From Candidatus Wallbacteria bacterium (GTDB taxonomy: Bacteria; Muiribacteriota; JAQTZZ01), in the NCBI GenBank assembly GCA_028687545.1, contig JAQTZZ010000012.1, positions 24,315-88,314 of the forward strand: a stretch of 64,000 nucleotides of DNA, read 5' to 3'. Made by a program: the position numbers and the translations under genes. Below the pieces are notes generated by a model that was not told the origin of the DNA, made no database searches, and saw only the letters and a program-made list of their open reading frames with translations. This document shows positions 15,944 to 23,393 of this stretch, piece by piece. Positions within the stretch are counted from its first letter, which is position 1. Every line of letters begins with the position of its first letter.

Positions 15944-18013
15944 TTATTTCTTCTGATTCAACTGCCCATGAATCGAACAGATCAGGTTTAGACTCCCATT
16001 CGCATTTTTTTCCAGAATGTATTCTCCGCCTGCAGGACATTTCTCGAAAAGTCTGCAGAGCTCAAAATTCCTGAGATCCTGAAAATTTCGAGGTTCTCCC
16101 CTGGTCTGGATGTAAATGGGAATCGTGTTCATAAAATTAGTCAGATTCAATCTGCATTCTTTTAACTTCATCTCTTCAGAAACATCCGGATCTGGTTTTT
16201 CTGAATTTATCGAGGTCTCGGAAGTGGGCAGCGCTTGACTTGGACTTTTCTGCGTCCCGTCTTCGTTGAATTTCTCTGCTTCGATCAATCTGCCTTTCTC
16301 GTATCTGGAAATTATGGCGCAGGCTCTGCCTGGATAAAATTCCTTCTGTTCACCGTTAAGCAAACCGAGAGTATAATTGCGCACAGTGACAGAGCCGGTT
16401 TCTGAAGTAGAAATGTATATTCCGTCAGGTTTTGAATTAAAAAGCGCCACAGCATTGATCACTGAAAATGTCCGGCTCAATCCTCCAGTATCGAGATCTT
16501 TGAGAGATTCAAACTGGCCGTAAACACTGACCAGATTCCCGAACGAGATGTTCTTGTCAGCGAAAACTTCTTCACTGATCCTTACCAGGGCTCCTATTCC
16601 TGTCGCCTCGACTGTTCCGCCATTCGTATCATAGAACGACTGGAACAGGGTAGAAGTGGCAGCAGGACTCTGGGTGGGTTCGATCAGATACAATTCTTCA
16701 GTGCCTGGCAGTTTACGGCTGAGTCGCACGCAGTTCAGATAAACCGGCCTGCCCGAGAGCTTTCTGGCATCGATCGGAGGCCAAAAAGTAATTTTTTCAC
16801 TTGTTACAGAGGCATGGTTTGAGCTGTCAATTTCAATTCCTTTGAGATTCGGCTCCAGTTCACTGAAGCGTGAAATTCCGGTGAAAGCTATTGGTTCCGG
16901 TATTTCTTCTGCAGCCTGGATTTCAATGGAGTTGGCCATCACAATGTTTTCTATAGAATCACCTGACAGGGTATCATTTTCCTTCTTAGTCAGAGATTGA
17001 TTACCAGAATCAATTTTGACTGATTCCTTTTCCTTATTGTTTTGTGCCCGATTCACCCCAATCCAAATATTCCTGAACCCATAGCAGGCATAAATTAATA
17101 AAACCGCCAGCAATAGAACAGGCAGTTTCAAGGAAACGCCTTCCTCAGGTCTTCTCCTTGTCAACACATTGTCTGTACCCGAAAGGTTCACAGTTTCTCT
17201 TTTATCCAGCCTTTTCTTTCTGAAAACAGGGAATAATTTCCAGAATCCGGACGAAAAAGTGCTTTTCCCATGTTCTTTTTTCCGGATCTGGGTTTTCTCC
17301 TGACTGAGCATCTCTTTCTGCCTGCTGACTGCGAATTGGAACAATTTTCTGGCTTCCAGGTCGTCCAGTCCTTTCAAGGCTTCGATTCCGCATACCAGGA
17401 GGTAAGAATCATCGCCGACTACCATCTGTTCAAACGATTCAAGAGCTCTTTTCCGATTCCCCCTGAGCATTGATTCGGCAGTCTTAGCCTTGACCTTACT
17501 GTCCGGGTCTTGCAGAAACGGAGCAATATATTCCATTATCACCGGATTATTTATTAATCCGAATGCCTCAATCGCACTAGCTCTCACTTGAGGATTCTGA
17601 TGTTTCAGCTGTTCAGCGAGCAACGGGATCCCTTCTTCCCCGCCAATTTGTCCAAGCAGGATCAGCAGGCTGGAAAGCACGGCCGGATCTTCTTCAACAG
17701 GGATCAATGACTTCAACAGATCTTTCGGCAGTTTAACACGGCCTGAAATCGCAGCATCCAAAATTCCCTGCTTGGCTTTGGTATCGTTCCCTATCAGGAT
17801 CGTCTCGGGATTCTGAGGATCAGGTGACTTTTCAGACTCGGACAGCAGTCTTCTTGCGTATTGCTGCAGGTCTGGGTTGGGGTCGTTCTGAGCAGACCAG
17901 GATAATATTTTCCTTTTATCCGGGAACTGCATCAGAGCGATTGTGTCGAGAGCCTTTTTCCTTGTTTCAGGTTTGGGATCCGCGAGCAGTTTTTTCAGTT
18001 CTTCCCAGGTCAT
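15944..18013 (-). CDS. HEAT-repeat protein with central membrane helix and secreted C-terminal region
   Basis: Residues 1-230 are HEAT repeats ('ADPKPETRKKALDTIALM', 'LKHQNPQVRASAIEAFGLI', 'LQDPDSKVKAKTAESML'). A charged stretch and one membrane helix follow at about residues 295-315 ('LPVLLLAVLLIYACYGF'), so the repeats lie in the cytoplasm and the last about 370 residues outside. The outer part contains a beta-rich section and ends with 'KCPAGGEYILEKN' and 'LICSIHGQL'. That Cys-Pro-x-Gly-Gly...Cys-x-x-His ending is common at the C-termini of pilin-like and type II secretion pseudopilin proteins. I do not recognise the whole architecture. It lies between the glycosylation operon and the tRNA terminator. 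Confidence 0.65.
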   Translation of the reverse strand: MTWEELKKLLADPKPETRKKALDTIALMQFPDKRKILSWSAQNDPNPDLQQYARRLLSESEKSPDPQNPETILIGNDTKAKQGILDAAISGRVKLPKDLLKSLIPVEEDPAVLSSLLILLGQIGGEEGIPLLAEQLKHQNPQVRASAIEAFGLINNPVIMEYIAPFLQDPDSKVKAKTAESMLRGNRKRALESFEQMVVGDDSYLLVCGIEALKGLDDLEARKLFQFAVSRQKEMLSQEKTQIRKKEHGKSTFSSGFWKLFPVFRKKRLDKRETVNLSGTDNVLTRRRPEEGVSLKLPVLLLAVLLIYACYGFRNIWIGVNRAQNNKEKESVKIDSGNQSLTKKENDTLSGDSIENIVMANSIEIQAAEEIPEPIAFTGISRFSELEPNLKGIEIDSSNHASVTSEKITFWPPIDARKLSGRPVYLNCVRLSRKLPGTEELYLIEPTQSPAATSTLFQSFYDTNGGTVEATGIGALVRISEEVFADKNISFGNLVSVYGQFESLKDLDTGGLSRTFSVINAVALFNSKPDGIYISTSETGSVTVRNYTLGLLNGEQKEFYPGRACAIISRYEKGRLIEAEKFNEDGTQKSPSQALPTSETSINSEKPDPDVSEEMKLKECRLNLTNFMNTIPIYIQTRGEPRNFQDLRNFELCRLFEKCPAGGEYILEKNANGSLNLICSIHGQLNQKK

Positions 18014-18104
18014 GAACCAGCCTTATTGTGGAATCTCTAAAACTTTCTGAAATTCTATCAATTTTTGGGATTTTGTCAAAGAAAGGTCCTTTGATCTGTA
18101 AATA

Positions 18105-18160
18105 AAAAACCGTAGCTGATGCAAAATCCTCTGAAAGGATTTTACAACACTACGGTTTTT
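18105..18160 (-). terminator. Nested-hairpin terminator after tRNA-Glu
   Basis: An outer perfect 11-bp stem (18105-18115 with 18150-18160) ends in a T-run on either strand. An inner 8-bp hairpin (18123-18130 with 18136-18143) nests inside. It lies just downstream of the minus-strand tRNA-Glu and upstream of the HEAT gene, so it most likely ends the tRNA transcript. Confidence 0.8.
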
Positions 18161-18166
18161 AATATT

Positions 18167-18242
18167 TGGTGCCCCCAAGGAGATTCGAACTCCTGTCGCA
18201 GGCTTGAAAGGCCTGTGTCCTAGGCCCCTAGACGATGGGGGC
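18167..18242 (-). tRNA. tRNA-Glu (anticodon TTC)
   Basis: Read on the minus strand from 18242. The acceptor stem GCCCCCA pairs with TGGGGGC (18171-18177). The anticodon loop CTTTCAA carries TTC, and the T-loop GTTCGAATC is standard. The discriminator is A (18170) and CCA (18169-18167) is encoded in the DNA. All four arms fold. Confidence 0.96.
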
Positions 18243-18243
18243 T

Positions 18244-18365
18244 CAGTCTGCTGAAAAAAGCCTGTCTGCTTCGTTGCCCTCGAACTCAGTCGGTCGCTGT
18301 ACGTTTAGTACAGCTCCCTCCATCGTTCTCGCGCGCCTCGCATCCAGACTTTTTTGAGCAGACTG
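18244..18365. repeat. 122-bp inverted-repeat element abutting tRNA-Glu
   Basis: The 21-base ends 18244-18264 and 18345-18365 are inverted copies with 19 of 21 matches. A perfect inner hairpin, GCTGTAC-GTTTA-GTACAGC, lies at 18296-18314. No reading frame is visible. It begins one base beyond the 5' end of tRNA-Glu, so it falls between the two tRNA genes. The structure is that of a non-coding palindromic repeat or miniature inverted-repeat element. Confidence 0.7.
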
Positions 18366-18495
18366 GTGGAAAACGCATTGGGCATCATCAACAATTCTGA
18401 GTCTTTTGCTTACCTTTTCGCATCCAGGTATTTGTGACAACCTGGAACCAACGATATGGCAATGCTCACCTTACTGAGCTTTGGCTTGGTTAACC

Positions 18496-18571
18496 TGGTG
18501 GGCCCACCAGGGGTCGAACCTGGGACCACCCGGTTATGAGCCGGGAGCTCTGCCAACTGAGCTATGGGCCC
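18496..18571 (-). tRNA. tRNA with CAT anticodon (elongator Met, or Ile2)
   Basis: Minus strand from 18571. The acceptor stem GGGCCCA pairs with TGGGCCC (18500-18506). The D-arm GCTCAGTTGGCAGAGC, the anticodon loop CTCATAA and the T-loop GTTCGACCC are all present. The discriminator is A and CCA is encoded (18498-18496). The anticodon stem lacks the three G-C pairs of initiator tRNA, so this is elongator Met, or Ile2 if TilS modifies the wobble C. Confidence 0.93.
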
Positions 18572-18671
18572 TATGGCATGAGCTATTTTATTAAAGCTAG
18601 CTAGCCATGTCAAGAAATTTTGCGAATAATCAGGGACTAATAGACTGTATTCAGTATCTAATACGAATTCT

Positions 18672-18710
18672 CCAACATACCAACTTACAAACATACTAAC
18701 ATACCAACTT
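18672..18710. repeat. Octamer tandem repeat (consensus ATACYAAC)
   Basis: Four and a half consecutive 8-base units with small changes: CCAAC, ATACCAAC, TTACAAAC, ATACTAAC, ATACCAAC, TT. A second array of the same unit is at 42772-42801. It lies in the 181-base gap between tRNA-Met and cdsA, which holds nothing else I can identify. Confidence 0.75.
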
Positions 18711-18752
18711 CTTGCAGTGCATATGCGATTAAATGAAACTGATTAATGTCAG

Positions 18753-19520
18753 TTAAATTTCAAAGTACTGCATTACGAACAGAAACGCAGGCAGAACAAG
18801 AATCGCCCCGTCGATGCGGTCCCAGACCCCGCCATGTCCTGGAAGGATACTGGATGAGTCTTTGAGATTCGCCCGCCGCTTCCAGGCTGATTCGAAGATG
18901 TCGCCTGTATGCCCGATCACAGAAGCGATTATCGCTAGAACTGAAACAGTGAAAACGCCTGTGCCAAAAAAATGACTGGCAACCGCGAATTCCACAATGA
19001 AAGTTCCGGATAGCCCGGCGATAAATCCTTCCCATGATTTCTTGGGCGAGATCCTCGGGCAGATCTTGTGTCGTCCAAAGGAGCAGCCGAAATAAAATGC
19101 AAAGATGTCATAGCACCAGAGGAAGGAAAACAGCCAGATAAATTTTGCGGCTCCCAGCCTGTAATACAATTCGCTTCCGCAACTCATCAGGGAAAAGTAC
19201 ATCAGCAGGAAGAAACCCAGGCTGAGCCTCTCCAGGGCTGGAAAAAGGTCATTTTTATTGAGTGCGATCAGGATGGCACCGATGATCACCAGATAGCGGA
19301 TCTCGGCATTCACGAAAACCGCTTCTGCCGTGTAGAGAAGAAAAAAACCGGAGAACAGAAAATAGATTCTTTCGATCCCGGATAGCCCTGCCACAGTCAA
19401 TCCTTCAGTTAGGGCCAGCAGGAAAATTGCAGCCCAGAGCCATTCGAATCCTGTCGGGAGGAAAGAGGCTATCCCGATGAAAACAACTGCGCAGAAAAGA
19501 CCGGTGAGCAGTCGTTTCAT
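18753..19520 (-). CDS. cdsA: Phosphatidate cytidylyltransferase
   Basis: Makes CDP-diacylglycerol from phosphatidate and CTP in the inner membrane. The protein has seven or eight membrane segments and the C-terminal CDS signature: 'ISPKKSWEGFIAGL', 'IGHTGDIFESAWKRRANLKD' and 'PGHGGVWDRIDG'. The frame is open from 19619, but ATG 19520 gives the natural start ('MKRLLTGLFCAV'); it lies one base after the uppS stop, and the longer reading would place 33 Arg/Ser-rich residues ahead of the first helix. It is the last gene of the rpsB-tsf-pyrH-frr-uppS-cdsA block. The dxr and rseP genes that often follow are absent here. Confidence 0.94.
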   Translation of the reverse strand: MKRLLTGLFCAVVFIGIASFLPTGFEWLWAAIFLLALTEGLTVAGLSGIERIYFLFSGFFLLYTAEAVFVNAEIRYLVIIGAILIALNKNDLFPALERLSLGFFLLMYFSLMSCGSELYYRLGAAKFIWLFSFLWCYDIFAFYFGCSFGRHKICPRISPKKSWEGFIAGLSGTFIVEFAVASHFFGTGVFTVSVLAIIASVIGHTGDIFESAWKRRANLKDSSSILPGHGGVWDRIDGAILVLPAFLFVMQYFEI

Positions 19521-19521
19521 C

Positions 19522-20250
19522 TCAGACCCCGCCGTAGCGGCGTTCGCGCTTGGTGTACTCCTGGATCGCGCGCAGAAAATCGATTTTCCTGAATTCAGGC
19601 CAGAATCGCGGCGTGACATAGATTTCGCTGTAGGCGCACTGCCAGAGCATGAAATTGGAGATGCGCATCTCGCCGCTCGTGCGGATCAGCAGGTCCACAT
19701 CCGGAAGTTCAGGCAGGTAGAAGAAGCTCTTGAATTTAGACTCAGAAAGTGGCCCGGCAGTGACCTGCTCCAGTGCTTTGTTTACTGCGTCGAGGATTTC
19801 AGTCTTGCCGCTGTAATTCAGCGCCAGCACCAGATTCAGCCCTCCGCAATCCCTGGTTTCCGCAATCGCTTTTCTAAGCTCTTTTTCCGACTCAGCGGGT
19901 AATTCATGGGTTCTGCCGACAGCGGACAACCTGACATTGTTTTTCTTCAGCTTTTTCACTTCTCGACGCAGATAATCCCTTAGCAAAGTCATCAGACCAT
20001 TGACTTCATCCTTAGGACGTGACCAGTTTTCTGTGGAGAAGGCATAAAGGGAGAGATACTGGATTCCAAGCTTGCCGGCTGTTTCCACCGCCATCCGGAC
20101 GGACTTGACTCCCTCCTGATGTCCCACGATGCGCGGCAGGAAGCGCTTTTTGGCCCAGCGGCCATTACCATCCATGATAATGGCGATATGGCGGGGCAGG
20201 TTGGTCCCTGCCCGGCTCAGTTCGCTCATCAATTCGTTTTCAGTTCCCAT
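19522..20250 (-). CDS. uppS: Undecaprenyl diphosphate synthase
   Basis: A cis-prenyltransferase that extends farnesyl diphosphate to undecaprenyl diphosphate, the lipid carrier of wall and surface glycans. The signature blocks are 'HIAIIMDGNGRWAKKR' (catalytic Asp, pyrophosphate loop), 'LYAFSTENWSRPKDEV', 'LNLVLALNYSGKTEI' and 'DLLIRTSGEMRISNFMLWQ'. The length (242) is typical. It sits between frr and cdsA, the usual order, and indirectly supplies the carrier used by the GT39 enzymes in this window. Confidence 0.97.
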   Translation of the reverse strand: MGTENELMSELSRAGTNLPRHIAIIMDGNGRWAKKRFLPRIVGHQEGVKSVRMAVETAGKLGIQYLSLYAFSTENWSRPKDEVNGLMTLLRDYLRREVKKLKKNNVRLSAVGRTHELPAESEKELRKAIAETRDCGGLNLVLALNYSGKTEILDAVNKALEQVTAGPLSESKFKSFFYLPELPDVDLLIRTSGEMRISNFMLWQCAYSEIYVTPRFWPEFRKIDFLRAIQEYTKRERRYGGV

Positions 20251-20269
20251 GGAACCTCAGTCAAATGGA

Positions 20270-20827
20270 TCAGAATTCCATGATTTCCTTTTTCTTGTTT
20301 TCGCATACAGACTCGAGCACTGCAATGTATTTATCCGTCAGTTTCTGGATCTCGTCGGTACCCTTTTTCTGATCGTCTTCAGTAATCTCTGATTTTTTTT
20401 CCAGGTCCTTGATCTTCTCGATATAAGTACGCCTGATGTTACGGATGCCCACCTTGGCTTCCTCATTCTTCTTGGAAACCTGCTTCACCAGGTCTTTTCT
20501 GCGCTCTTCGGTCAGGGCAGGAATCGACACTCTGATCGTCTTCCCGTCTGAAGCCGGAGTCACACCGAGATTGGCGGCTGTGATCGCTTTTTCAATCTCC
20601 TTGATTATCCCTTTATCGTATGGATTGACTACTAAGAGTCTCGGTTCGGGAGCTCCGATGCCGGCGAGCTGGTTGATCGGAGTGGGACTGCCGTAATAAT
20701 CCACCTTCACCTGATGCAGGAGCGCCGGATTTGCTCGTCCGGTCCTGATGTTCATATATTCCTTTTCGATTGCTTCCACTGTTTTCTTGGATTTGTCTTC
20801 CATTTCATGATAGATACCTTTCAACAT
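20270..20827 (-). CDS. frr: Ribosome recycling factor
   Basis: Splits post-termination ribosomes with EF-G. All 185 residues align with the family: 'EKEYMNIRTGRANPALL', 'VDYYGSPTPINQLAGIG', 'PRLLVVNPYDKGIIKEIEKA', 'IRVSIPALTEERRKDLVK' and a charged helical end. The start ATG 20827 is two bases after the pyrH stop and has AGGAGG in the coding end of pyrH, so the two are coupled. Confidence 0.97.
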   Translation of the reverse strand: MLKGIYHEMEDKSKKTVEAIEKEYMNIRTGRANPALLHQVKVDYYGSPTPINQLAGIGAPEPRLLVVNPYDKGIIKEIEKAITAANLGVTPASDGKTIRVSIPALTEERRKDLVKQVSKKNEEAKVGIRNIRRTYIEKIKDLEKKSEITEDDQKKGTDEIQKLTDKYIAVLESVCENKKKEIMEF

Positions 20828-20829
20828 GA

Positions 20830-21534
20830 CTACCTCCTTACAATACTGCCGATTTTTTCACCGGATATTATCCTGAGAATGTTGCCTTTCTTGAGATTGA
20901 ACACCACTATGGGCAGGCTGTTCTCCTGGCAGAGAGTGAACGCGGTGGTGTCCATGACTTTAAGCTTTCTGTCGATTGCTTCCTGGAAGGTCAGTTCCGA
21001 ATACATCTTTGCTTCCTTGAACTTGAGAGGGTCCATGTCATAGACGCCTTCCACCTTGGTGGCTTTGAGAATGCCGTCAGCCTTGATTTCGATGGCACGC
21101 AGCACAGCTGCAGTATCGGTGGTAAAATACGGTGAGCCCAGGCCACAGGCGAAGATGCAGACTATCCCTTTTTCAAGGTAACTGAGCGCTTTGCGCCTGA
21201 TATAGGGTTCACAGACTTTATTGACTTCGATCGCAGTCATCACCCTGGTTGACATGTCGTATCGTTCCAGGGTTTCCTGCAGAGCCAGGGAATTCATGAG
21301 TGTGGCCAGCATTCCGATATGGTCTGCTACAACGCGGTCCATTCCTGAAGATTCGGCGCATGCTCCACGCCAGAAATTGCCGCCTCCAACGACGATCCCG
21401 ACCTGAATGCCCCTCTTCACAACTTCCGAAATCTCCTGAGCCAGCTGATTCAAAAAAAGAGGGGAGATTCCCTCCCCTCTTTCTGCTCCCAGCGCTTCTC
21501 CGCTGATCTTTAAAAGGATTCGCTTCAGTTCCAT
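20830..21534 (-). CDS. pyrH: UMP kinase
   Basis: Phosphorylates UMP to UDP; an amino-acid-kinase fold enzyme unlike eukaryotic UMP kinases. Visible are 'RILLKISGEALG' at the N-terminus, 'IVVGGGNFWRGA', 'DHIGMLATLMNSLALQETL' and 'TDTAAVLRAIEIKADGILKA'. The length of 234 is standard. Its start overlaps the last base of tsf. The order tsf-pyrH-frr is conserved in most bacteria. Confidence 0.97.
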   Translation of the reverse strand: MELKRILLKISGEALGAERGEGISPLFLNQLAQEISEVVKRGIQVGIVVGGGNFWRGACAESSGMDRVVADHIGMLATLMNSLALQETLERYDMSTRVMTAIEVNKVCEPYIRRKALSYLEKGIVCIFACGLGSPYFTTDTAAVLRAIEIKADGILKATKVEGVYDMDPLKFKEAKMYSELTFQEAIDRKLKVMDTTAFTLCQENSLPIVVFNLKKGNILRIISGEKIGSIVRR

Positions 21535-22136
21535 CAGCGGTTCCCGATCTGGATCCTGGTGAACCTTCCGATTTTAATATTCTCGCCGACTTTGGCCACT
21601 TTTTCAAAAATCAGGTCCTTGACCTTCTTTTCCGGCTCTTTCACAAACGGCTGTTCCAGGAGACAGATTTCCTCGAAATATTTCGTGATCTTGCCTTCCA
21701 CGATCTTATCGATGATGTTGGCCGGTTTCTTGTTGTCCTGGAGCTGGGCCCGGAAAATTTCCTTCTCCTTTTCCAGAACATCGACCGGGATTTCGTCGGA
21801 ACTCACGAATTTCGGGTTGGAGGCTGCGATGTGCATCGCAATGTCCTTGGCCAGAGCCCTGAATTCATCGGTGCGTGCCACAAAATCCGTCTCACAGTTG
21901 ATCTCCACCATCACGCCGATCTTTCCGTCGAGATGGATATACGATCCCACGAAACCTTCGTTGGCGGCCCTGTCGGCTCTCTTTTCAGCCTTGGCAATGC
22001 CCTTTTTTCTCAATATTTCGATCGCTTTTTCGACATCTCCATCGGACTCGACGAGGGCTTTCTTGCAATCCATGAAACCGACACCGGTTTTTTCACGGAG
22101 TTCTTTTACAGCATTGGCTTCGATCGCCTTACCCAT
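21534..22136 (-). CDS. tsf: Elongation factor Ts
   Basis: Guanine-nucleotide exchange factor for EF-Tu. The N-terminal module '[20 protein letters not shown]' and '[16 protein letters not shown]' are the family signatures. At 200 residues it is the short form with one core subdomain, as in many non-proteobacteria. ATG 22136 with GGAGGG just upstream is chosen over 22163, whose extra nine residues are basic and outside the family alignment. The start lies eight bases inside rpsB. Confidence 0.96.
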   Translation of the reverse strand: MGKAIEANAVKELREKTGVGFMDCKKALVESDGDVEKAIEILRKKGIAKAEKRADRAANEGFVGSYIHLDGKIGVMVEINCETDFVARTDEFRALAKDIAMHIAASNPKFVSSDEIPVDVLEKEKEIFRAQLQDNKKPANIIDKIVEGKITKYFEEICLLEQPFVKEPEKKVKDLIFEKVAKVGENIKIGRFTRIQIGNR

Positions 22137-22869
22137 TTTCACCCTCCCTCTCGTTCTCGCCATCCTCGGTATCCTCGCCGCCTTTTCCTTCGCGTCCTTC
22201 GATGCAGGCGTCCGCGATATAGCCGGTGATCAGCTTCACTGCTCTGATGGCGTCGTCATTACCAGGAATCACATAATCGACTTTATCCGGCTCGCAATTG
22301 GTGTCCACAATGGCGATCACAGGTATGCCGATTTTCCTGGCTTCCATCACCGCGTTTTCTTCGCGCTTGATGTCAACGACAAAAATTGCCTGCGGCAGAC
22401 CGGAGAGACTCTTGATGCCTCCGAAGAACTTGCGCAGCCTGAAGAGCTCTTTTCTGACGACAGCCTGCTGCTTCTTGTGCATCTGATCAATGCCACCGCT
22501 CTTCTCAGCATCGTCAAGCTTATTGTAGTATTCGATTCTTTTTTTGATGGTCTTGAAATTAGTGAGCGTTCCACCCAGCCAGCGCTGCTCAACAAAAGGC
22601 ATCCCTGCCCTGTTGGCTTCTTCTGTGATGGAGCTCTTGGCCTGCTTCTTGGTGCCCACGAACAGGACTTTGCCTCCGTCGTGGGTGATGTCACGCACGA
22701 ATTTGAGAGCTTTCTGCAGGTTCTTTACGGTCTTCTGCAGGTCGATGATGTGAATGCCGTTGCGTTCAGTGAAAATGTAGCGGCTCATTTTGGGATGCCA
22801 GCGCCTCGTCTGGTGCCCGAAATGCACGCCCGCTTCGAGCAGATGCTTCATCAGTACATTGGATGCCAT
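22129..22869 (-). CDS. rpsB: 30S ribosomal protein S2
   Basis: Signature blocks: '[19 protein letters not shown]', '[18 protein letters not shown]', '[14 protein letters not shown]', '[18 protein letters not shown]' and '[20 protein letters not shown]'. ATG 22869 follows GGAGGA; the open frame from 22941 would add 24 charged residues not found in S2. The C-terminus ends in a short Glu/Gly-rich acidic tail. It heads the translation/envelope block. The 250 bases upstream (to 23121) hold no gene; they may carry an S2 leader, which I could not recognise. Confidence 0.96.
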   Translation of the reverse strand: MASNVLMKHLLEAGVHFGHQTRRWHPKMSRYIFTERNGIHIIDLQKTVKNLQKALKFVRDITHDGGKVLFVGTKKQAKSSITEEANRAGMPFVEQRWLGGTLTNFKTIKKRIEYYNKLDDAEKSGGIDQMHKKQQAVVRKELFRLRKFFGGIKSLSGLPQAIFVVDIKREENAVMEARKIGIPVIAIVDTNCEPDKVDYVIPGNDDAIRAVKLITGYIADACIEGREGKGGEDTEDGENEREGENG

Positions 22870-23120
22870 TCTGTTCCTCCGGGTTTGGTTTTTTTCCTCC
22901 ATTTCCATCATCTTTGCCTCGTATACCTGCTTAGCAGTCAAAACAGGGCACCTACGAGGAAATCCGGAAATGTGTGAAATTCTGTTATAAGGTAATGGAT
23001 TCAGGCTGCAATTACAAGGAATTCATCTCGGACCGGTAACCACTTTGTTTGATAAATTCTAATTTCCAAAACCATCTTTCGAGGATCCCGTAGAAATCTT
23101 CTCTTTTGTCGATATTAAAA

Positions 23121-23285
23121 TCAACACTTGTCGTTATCCGGTTTTTCTGTCTGAGCTGACGAGGCAGTATCGATATTGATCCTTCCATTGCTGGAAGCGG
23201 AGGGGCTGTTGATAAATCCCCAGCCGAACAGCATGAGGACTAAAGCTCCGGCAGCTTTGAAAAGTATAATAATGATATTTACCAT
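23121..23285 (-). CDS. Small membrane protein, unknown function
   Basis: About 54 residues: a single hydrophobic helix ('MVNIIIILFKAAGALVLMLF') followed by a short Ser/Asn/Asp-rich tail ending in Cys. I do not recognise it. ATG 23285 has GGGA close upstream; GTG 23309 in frame would add eight residues. It could be a small membrane regulator or a chance frame; hydrophobic-then-polar order and separate position favour a real gene slightly. Confidence 0.4.
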   Translation of the reverse strand: MVNIIIILFKAAGALVLMLFGWGFINSPSASSNGRINIDTASSAQTEKPDNDKC

Positions 23286-23357
23286 TATTCCCAGCCTTCC
23301 CGAAATCACTTTATTTTAACCCAAGCCTGACAACACTTCAATTTTCCCCTGATTTTC

Positions 23358-23387
23358 TTGAATCAAACTCTCCTGAAATATTATAAT
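23358..23387 (+). promoter_or_regulatory. Sigma-70-type promoter of the solute-binding lipoprotein
   Basis: TTGAAT (23358-23363) and TATAAT (23382-23387) are separated by 18 bases. The -10 ends six bases before the ATG at 23394, so transcription would start at or very near the start codon. Confidence 0.6.
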
Positions 23388-23393
23388 CAATGA

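Noticed and set aside
18244-18365. CRISPR or integrated island at the tRNA
   Set aside because: There are no regular repeats with spacers and no integrase or direct repeat of the tRNA end.
21559-22977. 472-codon plus frame opposite tsf and rpsB
   Set aside because: It is antisense to two ribosomal/translation genes with unmistakable signatures; long shadow frames arise from their codon use.
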